Source: an uncultured Bacteroidales bacterium (GTDB lineage Bacteria; Bacteroidota; Bacteroidia; Bacteroidales; WCHB1-69). Taken from it: a DNA stretch of 47,759 nucleotides. Made by a program: the position numbers and the translations under genes. The DNA lies in the NCBI GenBank assembly GCA_900319925.1, contig ONQE01000003.1:1-47759 (forward strand). Direction: 5' to 3'. A model generated the notes under the pieces. The model did not search any database and was not told the origin of the DNA. It saw only the letters and a program-made list of their open reading frames with translations. Below, piece after piece: positions 18,381 to 25,634 of this stretch. Positions within the stretch are counted from its first letter, which is position 1; each line of letters opens with the position of its first letter.

Positions 18381-20471
18381 ATGGATCAACTGTACATCAT
18401 CAAACGCAACGGCAAGCGTGAACCCTTCTCGGCCGACAAAATCAAGAACGCCATCGCCAAGGCGTTCCTCTCCGTGAACAGCTTCGCGACCCAGGACGTG
18501 CTCATCAACGTCATGAGCCGCCTCAAAATCCATGACGGCATCTCCGTGGAGGAAATCCAGAACCAAGTGGAGATTTCCCTCATGGCCGAACGCTATTACG
18601 AAGTCGCCAAAGCGTATATCCTGTACAGACAACGCCATTACGAGGACCGCGAGGTCAAGGAGAAACTCGACTTCCTCATCAACTACTGCAACGCCTCCAA
18701 CGCCGCCACGGGCAGCAAATACGACGCCAACGCCAACGTGGAGCGCAAGAACATCGCCACCCTCATCGGCGAACTCCCGAAGTCGAACTTCATCCGCCTC
18801 AACCGCAGGATGCTGTGCGACAAGATTAAAGATCTCTACGGCAAGGAGCTCTCCGACAAATACTTATACCTGCTCAACCACCATTTCATCTATAAGAACG
18901 ACGAGACGAGCATCGCCAACTACTGCGCTTCTATCACCATGTACCCGTGGCTGTTGGACGGCACGCGCAGCATCGGCGGCAACGCCTCCGCCCCCACGAA
19001 CCTCAAGTCCTACTGCGGCGGCTTCATCAACATGGTCTTCATGGTCTCCAGCATGCTCAGCGGCGCCTGCGCCACCCCGGAGTTCCTGATGTATATGGAC
19101 TACTTCATCCGCAAGGAGTACGGCGACGAATACTACAAGGAGAGCGACAAGGTGGTGGACCTCTCGCTCAAGCAGCGCACCATCGACAAGGTGATCACCG
19201 ACTGCTTCCAGCAGGTGGTCTATTCCATCAACCAGCCGACGGGCGCGCGCAATTTCCAGTCGGTGTTCTGGAACGTGGCCTACTATGACCGCTACTACTT
19301 CGAGAGCCTCTTCGGCGAGTTCCGCTTCCCCGACGGCACCAAGCCCCTCTGGGATTCGCTCAGCTGGCTGCAGAAACGCTTCATGCGCTGGTTCAACGAG
19401 GAACGCCTCCGTGCCGTCCTCACCTTCCCGGTCGAAACCATGGCGCTGCTCTCCAAGGACGGCGACATCATTGACACCGAGTACGCCGATTTCACCGCGG
19501 AGATGTACGCGGCAGGCCACTCCTTCTTCACCTACGTGAGCGACAACGCCGACTCGCTGAGCAGCTGCTGCCGCCTGCGCAACGAAATCCAGGACAACGG
19601 CTTCAGCTACACCCTCGGCGCCGGCGGCGTCTCCACCGGTTCCAAGAGCGTCCTCACCATTAACCTCAATCGCTGCATCCAGTACGAATGCCGCAACAAT
19701 ATCCCGCAGTTCCAGTTCGTCGGAGAGGTCATCGACCTGATGCACAAGGTCCAGATTGCCTACAACGAGAACCTCAAATACCTGCAGTCCAAGGGTATGC
19801 TGCCGCTGTTCGATGCCGGCTACATCGCCATCAACCGCCAGTACCTCACCATCGGCGTGAACGGATTGGTGGAGGCCGCCGAATTCCTCAACATCCCCAT
19901 CAACGACAACCCGCAGTACCAGAAGTTTGTCGAGAATGTCCTCGGTCTGGTCGAGAAATACAACCACCAATACCGTTCCAAGGAGCTGATGTTCAACTGC
20001 GAGATGATTCCCGCCGAGAACGTGGGCGTGAAGCACGCCAAGTGGGACCGCGAGGACGGCTACCGCGTGCCCCGCGATTGCTACAACAGCTACTTCTACC
20101 GCGTGGAGGATGATTCGCTGAACCTCATCGACAAGTTCCGTCTCCACGGCGAACGCTATATCGCGCACCTCACCGGCGGCTCTGCACTGCACGCCAACCT
20201 CGAGGAGCACCTCTCGCAGGCCCAGTACCGCCAGCTGCTCCGCGTGGCCGCGCAAGAGGGCTGCAACTACTTCACCTTCAACATCCCCAACACCGTCTGC
20301 AACGACTGCGGCCATATCGACAAGCGCTACCTCCACGAGTGCCCCGAATGCCACAGCACCAACCTCGACTACCTCACCCGCGTCATCGGCTATATGAAGC
20401 GCGTCAGCAGCTTCTCGCAAGCAAGACAGGAGGAGGCCGCCAGACGCCATTATGAGCATTATAATGGTTGA
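18381..20471 (+). CDS. nrdD: Anaerobic (class III) ribonucleoside-triphosphate reductase
   Basis: 696 residues. NrdD reduces ribonucleoside triphosphates to dNTPs under strict anoxia using a glycyl radical. An ATP-cone regulatory domain is at about 3-95 (YIIKRNGKREPFSADKI). The core follows, with a CC pair at about 396-397 in SSCCRLRNEI that probably includes the active-site thiyl cysteine. A zinc site is formed by Cys 640, 643, 654 and 657 (CNDC, CPEC). The glycyl-radical loop is RVIGYMKR, with Gly about 670. All landmarks are intact. It is preceded by a B12 riboswitch and followed by its activase NrdG 94 nt downstream. Confidence 0.96.
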   Translation: MDQLYIIKRNGKREPFSADKIKNAIAKAFLSVNSFATQDVLINVMSRLKIHDGISVEEIQNQVEISLMAERYYEVAKAYILYRQRHYEDREVKEKLDFLINYCNASNAATGSKYDANANVERKNIATLIGELPKSNFIRLNRRMLCDKIKDLYGKELSDKYLYLLNHHFIYKNDETSIANYCASITMYPWLLDGTRSIGGNASAPTNLKSYCGGFINMVFMVSSMLSGACATPEFLMYMDYFIRKEYGDEYYKESDKVVDLSLKQRTIDKVITDCFQQVVYSINQPTGARNFQSVFWNVAYYDRYYFESLFGEFRFPDGTKPLWDSLSWLQKRFMRWFNEERLRAVLTFPVETMALLSKDGDIIDTEYADFTAEMYAAGHSFFTYVSDNADSLSSCCRLRNEIQDNGFSYTLGAGGVSTGSKSVLTINLNRCIQYECRNNIPQFQFVGEVIDLMHKVQIAYNENLKYLQSKGMLPLFDAGYIAINRQYLTIGVNGLVEAAEFLNIPINDNPQYQKFVENVLGLVEKYNHQYRSKELMFNCEMIPAENVGVKHAKWDREDGYRVPRDCYNSYFYRVEDDSLNLIDKFRLHGERYIAHLTGGSALHANLEEHLSQAQYRQLLRVAAQEGCNYFTFNIPNTVCNDCGHIDKRYLHECPECHSTNLDYLTRVIGYMKRVSSFSQARQEEAARRHYEHYNG

Positions 20472-20479
20472 GACTTGAG

Positions 20480-20514
20480 ACTTATGACTTATGACTTATG
20501 ACTTATGACTTATG
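20480..20514 (+). repeat. Five tandem copies of the heptamer ACTTATG
   Basis: An exact 7-nt period over 35 nt, just after the nrdD stop. It is followed by a second loose series of CACAAATCAC/CACAAGTCAC words up to the nrdG start. The five in-frame-capable ATGs make the nrdG start ambiguous in automatic calls (one falls at 20512). Confidence 0.9.
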
Positions 20515-20565
20515 GCAGTTCTTCACGTCACACGTCACAAATCACAAGTCACAAATCACACGTCT

Positions 20566-21018
20566 ATGTTGAAATACTACAACTATGATATTGTCTTCCA
20601 GGAGATTCCCGATGAGGTGACCCTTGCGGTGAACCTCACCAACTGCCCGCATCGGTGCATAGGCTGTCACAGTCCGCATCTGCGCCACAACATCGGGGAG
20701 CCGCTGGATGCGAACGTGTTAGATGGGATTCTGGACAAATACGGTCGGCAGATAACCTGTGTGTGCTTTATGGGCGGCGACCGTCAGCCCAAGGACGTGG
20801 CGACCCTCGCGCGGTATTTGCGGCAGCACACGAAACTCAAGCTGGCGTGGTATTCCGGCAACGACATCATGCCTCGCTATGCCAGCCTTTTCGATTATGT
20901 GAAAATCGGCGGTTACAAAGCGGACCTCGGCGGCCTCAACTCCCGCACCACCAACCAAAGACTCTTCCGCATTACCCATAACATCCCTGAAGACATCACC
21001 TCCCGCTTCTGGCGGTAG
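20566..21018 (+). CDS. nrdG: Anaerobic ribonucleotide reductase activating protein (radical SAM)
   Basis: 150 residues. NrdG uses a 4Fe-4S cluster and S-adenosylmethionine to make the glycyl radical on NrdD. The cluster motif is CPHRCIGC, with Cys at about 27, 31 and 34 (CX3CX2C), and it is followed by HSPHL as in the family. The start at 20566 (MLKYYNYDIVFQEIPDEV) matches the family N-terminus. A start at 20512 would translate the intergenic repeat words (HVTRHKSQVTNHTS) and is rejected. It is co-transcribed with nrdD and so probably under the same B12 control. The protein is compact for the radical SAM superfamily, as NrdG normally is. Confidence 0.94.
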   Translation: MLKYYNYDIVFQEIPDEVTLAVNLTNCPHRCIGCHSPHLRHNIGEPLDANVLDGILDKYGRQITCVCFMGGDRQPKDVATLARYLRQHTKLKLAWYSGNDIMPRYASLFDYVKIGGYKADLGGLNSRTTNQRLFRITHNIPEDITSRFWR

Positions 21019-21076
21019 GACGAGCGGTCAAGCATAAAAACTTTTGTCGGCATAATCGGGTTAAGGAAATATTATG

Positions 21077-21084
21077 TAGTTTTG
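21077..21084 (+). promoter_or_regulatory. Probable promoter -7 element (TAGTTTTG) for the SpoIIE-family gene
   Basis: It matches TAnnTTTG followed by CAC, 31 nt before the ATG at 21108. No TTG lies at the right distance upstream. Confidence 0.55.
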
Positions 21085-21107
21085 CACGGTCGAAACGAAA
21101 CCCTGTT

Positions 21108-23201
21108 ATGTCATCCATATTCAGCAAATATCCCTTTGTAAAGAAGGAGCTCCTGAAAATCTTCATCGCCATTTTCGCGTTGCTTTTGGTCTGTATGGTT
21201 TACTATTTCCATATCCGGAAGGAAGCTTTGCATACGGCGCAGATGCGGGCGGAGGCCACGCTGAAAACCACCGAAAGGATTATCACCTCTCGCATGGGAA
21301 AGATTGAAATCGCCGTGAACACGATGCAATCCATGGCAGAATACGCCCTCGACGACCCCGACGCGATGTTTGAAATCGCCGGTTATATTACGGACGCCAA
21401 CCAGCGTATCATGGGCGCGGGCATTGCCTTCAAGGAGGACTATTACCCCGCAAAAGGGCATTGGTACGAAACGTACGTCGGATACCAAAACGGCAGTGAC
21501 ACGCTCGTCTCGAGACAGATAGGCAGTGAGGAACACGACTACTTCCAGATGGACTGGTTCAAGCAGGGGATGGCAGCCAAGGAGGGATTCTGGAGCAACC
21601 CCTATTTTGACAATGCGGGGGGAAAGACGTATATGATTTCCTACTGCTGCCCCATTTTCGACACCGCGAACGAAGCGGTGGGCGTGATCTGCACGGACGT
21701 TTCGCTCGACACTCTCGCGGGCATCGTCCAGGGTGTGTCGCTATATTCCCACAGTTACTGCACCTTGATTTCCGGCGACGGCACCTTGCTGATTCCACAG
21801 CCTGAGTCCGCCAAAAAAATGGGCAAGAAACATATATTCACGGAAGAAATCGATGGCAAAAACATGACCATGACCATCGTCATCCCGGATGCCGACATGT
21901 ATAGGCGTCTCCGGCTGTCCAGCCTTTTCTTCGCCCTCGTGGCCTTGACGGGTATCTTCACGGTCGCCTTTATCGCCCATCGTTTGGTGCGGAATCTGTT
22001 GAAACTAAATGAGATACAAATCAAGGAACAGCATATAGAAGACGAACTGGCTATCGCGAGCACCATCCAGCAAGCCCTGTTGCCATCTGGCAAGTTGAAA
22101 CCTTCCATCCATTCCATTGACATCAAGGGACTGCAAATCCCGGCCAAGTTCGTGGGCGGCGATTTGTACGACTACTATGTTCGCGACAACAAGCTGCTCT
22201 TCTGCGTCGGCGATGTCTCTGGCAAAGGGGTGCCCGCTGCCCTGCTGATGACGATTTCGCACAGCCTGTTCCGCACAGTGTCCGCTCGCGAGGACCATCC
22301 CGAGCAAATCATGGAGACGCTGAACTCCTCCATCAGCGACAACAATCCCGACATCATGTTCATCACGATGTTCTTGGGGGTCATGGATTTGTCCACGGGC
22401 ACCATCCGCTATTGCAATGCCGGGCACAACCCGCCAATCGTCATCCGGAACGGTCAGGCGGAGCTCCTGAGCACCGAACCGTCCTTGCTCTTGGGCGTGG
22501 AGATGAATGCTCGATATACCGCGAATGAGTTGACCCTCTCCTCCGGCGACACGCTATTCCTCTACACCGACGGTCTGACGGAGGCCGAGAATATCCGCAA
22601 GGAGCTCTTTGGGGAGCGGCGTGCTTTGGAAACCGCCGCCACCTCAGGCGCGTTGACGGCCAGCGAACAGATGGAGCGGATGCATCAAGCGGTGCACACC
22701 TTCGTGGACGGCGCCGAGCAGAGCGATGACCTCACCATGCTGGTCATCCGTTTCATGGGAAACGACAACACGCTGTGTATGAGCAACGATATAGAAGAGC
22801 TCAACAAGTTGGAGCCATTCTTGAACGGGATTTTCGAACGCGAGCATCTTGACATGTCGATGTTGCCGCAGATAGACCTTGCGTTGGAGGAGGCGGTGAC
22901 CAATATCATCATGTATGCCTACCCCGAAGGCGAAAAAGGTACGGCGGAACTTACCGTGGAGGTCGCGGACGGGCAAATCAGTGCCACCCTCATCGACAGC
23001 GGCACCCCCTTCAACCCGCTGCAACAGCAAGAAGCCAATCTCGACGTTTCATTGGAGGAACGTAAGATTGGCGGCTTAGGCATACACCTCATCAAAGAGA
23101 TTATGGATGAGGTGGAGTATGCGTATGAAGAGGGGAGGAATGTGCTGAAGATGAAAAAAAACGGTAGGGGAGGGGAAAGGCACGAAAGTACGGCGTATTA
23201 A
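21108..23201 (+). CDS. Membrane sensor with SpoIIE/PP2C-type phosphatase and C-terminal HATPase (RsbW-like) domain
   Basis: 697 residues. One membrane segment lies at about 16-34 and a second at about 270-292; between them is a Cache-like extracytoplasmic sensor (WYETYVGYQNGSD, YFDNAGGKTYMISYCCPIFD, VGVICTDVSLD). The SpoIIE phosphatase domain covers about 320-550: GGDLYDYY (Asp about 352), GDVSGKGVPAALLM, CNAGHNPP, LYTDGLTEAE, SDDLTMLVI. The HATPase domain covers about 555-690: an N box with Asn about 599 in EEAVTNIIMYAYPEG, then KIGGLGIHLI. In known partner-switching systems the phosphatase and the kinase act in opposite directions on a STAS protein; here both are in one chain and a STAS gene follows. 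The stimulus is unknown. No sigma factor is encoded nearby. Confidence 0.9.
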   Translation: MSSIFSKYPFVKKELLKIFIAIFALLLVCMVYYFHIRKEALHTAQMRAEATLKTTERIITSRMGKIEIAVNTMQSMAEYALDDPDAMFEIAGYITDANQRIMGAGIAFKEDYYPAKGHWYETYVGYQNGSDTLVSRQIGSEEHDYFQMDWFKQGMAAKEGFWSNPYFDNAGGKTYMISYCCPIFDTANEAVGVICTDVSLDTLAGIVQGVSLYSHSYCTLISGDGTLLIPQPESAKKMGKKHIFTEEIDGKNMTMTIVIPDADMYRRLRLSSLFFALVALTGIFTVAFIAHRLVRNLLKLNEIQIKEQHIEDELAIASTIQQALLPSGKLKPSIHSIDIKGLQIPAKFVGGDLYDYYVRDNKLLFCVGDVSGKGVPAALLMTISHSLFRTVSAREDHPEQIMETLNSSISDNNPDIMFITMFLGVMDLSTGTIRYCNAGHNPPIVIRNGQAELLSTEPSLLLGVEMNARYTANELTLSSGDTLFLYTDGLTEAENIRKELFGERRALETAATSGALTASEQMERMHQAVHTFVDGAEQSDDLTMLVIRFMGNDNTLCMSNDIEELNKLEPFLNGIFEREHLDMSMLPQIDLALEEAVTNIIMYAYPEGEKGTAELTVEVADGQISATLIDSGTPFNPLQQQEANLDVSLEERKIGGLGIHLIKEIMDEVEYAYEEGRNVLKMKKNGRGGERHESTAY

Positions 23202-23215
23202 AAGAAAAAAAACTT

Positions 23216-23223
23216 TACTTTTG
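23216..23223 (+). promoter_or_regulatory. Possible promoter -7 element (TACTTTTG) for STAS-PPTase-OMP-NRPS
   Basis: A TAnnTTTG match followed by CGGG lies in an AT-rich gap between the SpoIIE-family gene and the STAS gene, giving a leader of about 60 nt. The -33 position is not convincing. Confidence 0.5.
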
Positions 23224-23288
23224 CGGGTTATTTTGCTTTTGCAGGATATAAATAAACAATTAATTGAAAAACAATATTATAAACAATT

Positions 23289-23594
23289 ATGGATATTAAC
23301 ATTATAAACGAAGGCAATACCATCACTGCCGTGTTCGACGGTCGTTTGGACACCGTGGCCGCACAGCAAGTTGCGGACACTCTTGATCCGCTGATGCAAC
23401 AGGCGGACAGCAACATCATTCTCGATTGTGAGAAGATGCCGTTTATCAGCAGCTCGGGGCTTCGGATCTTTTTGAAGATTCGAAAAGAAGTGGCTGCAAA
23501 AGGCGGTAAGATGTGCTTGAAGAATGTCTGCCCTGATGTGATGCAAGTCTTCAAGATGACCAAACTGGACGACATTTTCGAGATCATAGAATAA
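23289..23594 (+). CDS. STAS-domain anti-sigma-factor-antagonist-like protein
   Basis: 101 residues making a single STAS domain, the size of SpoIIAA/RsbV. The regulatory loop reads FISSSGLRIFLKI; Ser 54-56 lie where the phosphorylated serine of SpoIIAA/RsbV sits. Unphosphorylated STAS proteins bind a partner kinase or other target and release that kinase's client. The obvious partners are the HATPase and SpoIIE domains encoded 87 nt upstream. The stop is 2 nt before the phosphopantetheinyl transferase start, so it is translated from the same message as the NRPS genes. The target is unknown because Bacteroidota generally lack a sigma-B-type factor. Confidence 0.9.
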   Translation: MDINIINEGNTITAVFDGRLDTVAAQQVADTLDPLMQQADSNIILDCEKMPFISSSGLRIFLKIRKEVAAKGGKMCLKNVCPDVMQVFKMTKLDDIFEIIE

Positions 23595-23596
23595 CG

Positions 23597-24184
23597 ATGG
23601 TCTATCTCAATGACCAAGTGGGTGCACTCGATCTCGACCTCGCGCTGGCGCGGGTGTCGGCGCAGCGCCGCGAACAGGCGTTGAAGTTCCGGCACGAAAA
23701 CGGACGTCGCCTGTCGTTGGCCGTCTATCTCCTGCTGATGGACGGTCTTCGCGAAGAATACGGCATCCAACCCCCTCCCGTGTTCGGCTATACGGCTGAG
23801 GGTAAGCCTTTTATCCTCGGTCGCCCCGACATTCATTTCAGCTTCAGCCACTCCGGCAACGTGGCCCTGTGCGCACTCAGCGACCAGCCCGTAGGCGCGG
23901 ATGTGGAGGTTCCCCGCAAGATTACGCCCTCGTTGGTCTCCTATACGATGAATGACCGTGAACAGGAACAGATTAACGCTTCGGCGGATCCCGCGCTGCG
24001 GTTCCTCTATTTCTGGACACGCAAGGAGGCACTGCTCAAACTCACCGGCGAAGGAATCCGAAACGATATGAAACAGGTCCTTTCAGAGTCGGGGAAGTAT
24101 CATTTAGAGACCGTCAAAACCAACAGTTATCTCTTTTCTGTCGTAAAATACCGTGAACAGTTTAATGATAGTCCTAAACCATAA
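23597..24184 (+). CDS. 4'-phosphopantetheinyl transferase, Sfp type
   Basis: 195 residues. It transfers phosphopantetheine from CoA to a serine of carrier domains, making apo-synthetases active. Motifs seen: FSFSHSGNVALCAL; VGADVE with Asp about 102 and Glu about 104 (magnesium site); and FWTRKEALLKLTGEG at about 139-153. Sfp types run 190-240 residues, so it is at the short end but complete. It begins 2 nt after the STAS stop and ends 5 nt before the outer-membrane protein gene. Its place two genes ahead of a two-carrier NRPS makes that enzyme the likely client (Ser about 963 and about 1982). Confidence 0.93.
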   Translation: MVYLNDQVGALDLDLALARVSAQRREQALKFRHENGRRLSLAVYLLLMDGLREEYGIQPPPVFGYTAEGKPFILGRPDIHFSFSHSGNVALCALSDQPVGADVEVPRKITPSLVSYTMNDREQEQINASADPALRFLYFWTRKEALLKLTGEGIRNDMKQVLSESGKYHLETVKTNSYLFSVVKYREQFNDSPKP

Positions 24185-24189
24185 AGAGT

Positions 24190-25563
24190 ATGCCTGATTT
24201 TTACCACAAAGCTATCCGATGGATATTGGCTGTTTCCGCCATCCTGGCAACCGTTGTGTTGCAGGCTCAAGTACAAATAATCGATTATGAAATCCCGCCC
24301 GCTCCGGACAATGAGTTTACGATCGATGCCAAACTGAACACCCGTGGGGAACTTCGTATCGGCGGTTTCGATCCGGAGGAGGAAGAGGAAGGCAAAGACT
24401 TGAGATCTCAATTCATTATGGGCCAGTACCGGATCAACCTCGGATACAAGCGTTCCGATTGGTTCGAGGTGAGGCTTTCGCCGCAGTTCTCGGGAGTTTG
24501 GGGACAAGCCGGTGGAACGCTGAGCCTTGCCGAGGGCTGGTTTTCGATGAAGCACAAAAAGACCGGGCTCTTCGCCAAAATCGGACGCCAGACGCTGGAA
24601 TATGACGACGAGCGTATCTTGGGCTACGATGACTGGACGATGACCGCGCCCACCCATGACGTGCTCAAGTTCGGCTTTGAGGGATACGGCCACAAAGTGC
24701 ACGCGCTCCTCGCCTACAACCAGAATTCCTCCAACATCTCGGAAGGCACCACCTACTATTCGGGTGGTATCCAGCCATACAAGTCCATGCAGGCGCTTTG
24801 GTATCACTACACCACGCCGAAATCGATTTTCGAGTTCTCCTTGCTCGGTATGAATATCGGTATGCAGAGTCAAAAAACGGATAATGCGGACTCGATGTGC
24901 TATCAGCAAGTGGTAGGCTCCTATATGGTCTTGAAACCCAGTATTGTAAGGTTAGAAGGCGCCTTCTACTACCAGATGGGCAGGGAGGAGCACGGCATTC
25001 CGTTGGATGCCTTTATGGGAAGCGTGAAACTCCAGGTTAAGCCAAGCAACATCTACAGCCTCTTTGTCGGGTACGATTACCTCAGCGGCGACAAATTCTT
25101 CGCGGTGCCGCCCCACGGCGGTCTGGGACTCGTGTTCCACGACAAGGTCAGGGGCTTTTGTCCCCTGTTCGGTTCGCACCACGAATTTTACGGGGCTATG
25201 GACTTCTTCTACGTAGACAGTTATGTGAACAACTTCACGCCCGGTCTGCAGAACCTCTACACAGGGGCCAAGGTGAATCCCATCGACGGCCTGAATATCA
25301 ACGCCGCCTACCACTTCTTCGCCATCGCGACCGACCTTCCGAAGATGAAAAAACCGTTGGGACACGAAGTGGAGGTGTCGCTTAGCTATACCTTCGCGAA
25401 GTTCGTCAGGGTGGGCGCAGGCTACTCCTTCATGCGCGGCACCGAGACGATGGAAAAGCTCCAGCGCGTCTCCGAAAACCGCCAACTGCACTGGGGTTGG
25501 GTCATGCTCTCCGTCACCCCGACCATCTTCACCTACGCTTGGAACGACAAGAAGAGGCATTAA
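24190..25563 (+). CDS. Outer-membrane beta-barrel, alginate-export-like family
   Basis: 457 residues with a signal peptide (RWILAVSAILATVVLQAQ). The mature protein alternates aromatic and polar residues as in a beta-barrel. It has the landmark GLFAKIGRQTLEYDDERILG, typical of the alginate export (AlgE-like) porin family. An acidic run (EEEEEGKD, about residues 60-68) lies in an early loop. It sits 5 nt after the transferase gene and 71 nt before the NRPS, so it is likely an operon member. It may let the peptide product through the outer membrane or import a precursor. Alginate itself is not implied; family members in Bacteroidota are diverse. No inner-membrane exporter gene accompanies it. 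Confidence 0.8.
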   Translation: MPDFYHKAIRWILAVSAILATVVLQAQVQIIDYEIPPAPDNEFTIDAKLNTRGELRIGGFDPEEEEEGKDLRSQFIMGQYRINLGYKRSDWFEVRLSPQFSGVWGQAGGTLSLAEGWFSMKHKKTGLFAKIGRQTLEYDDERILGYDDWTMTAPTHDVLKFGFEGYGHKVHALLAYNQNSSNISEGTTYYSGGIQPYKSMQALWYHYTTPKSIFEFSLLGMNIGMQSQKTDNADSMCYQQVVGSYMVLKPSIVRLEGAFYYQMGREEHGIPLDAFMGSVKLQVKPSNIYSLFVGYDYLSGDKFFAVPPHGGLGLVFHDKVRGFCPLFGSHHEFYGAMDFFYVDSYVNNFTPGLQNLYTGAKVNPIDGLNINAAYHFFAIATDLPKMKKPLGHEVEVSLSYTFAKFVRVGAGYSFMRGTETMEKLQRVSENRQLHWGWVMLSVTPTIFTYAWNDKKRH

Positions 25564-25634
25564 AAGGCTGTTGGCCAGTAGCTGTAGGATAAAACAAGAA
25601 TAGCAATAACAAATTGAAATAAAAAGACTTGAAT

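Noticed and set aside
18864..20459. 531-codon minus-strand frame opposite nrdD
   Set aside because: It is a shadow of a gene with all class III reductase landmarks.
20512..20565. Earlier start for NrdG at 20512
   Set aside because: The extra 18 residues are translations of intergenic repeat words and do not match the family N-terminus.
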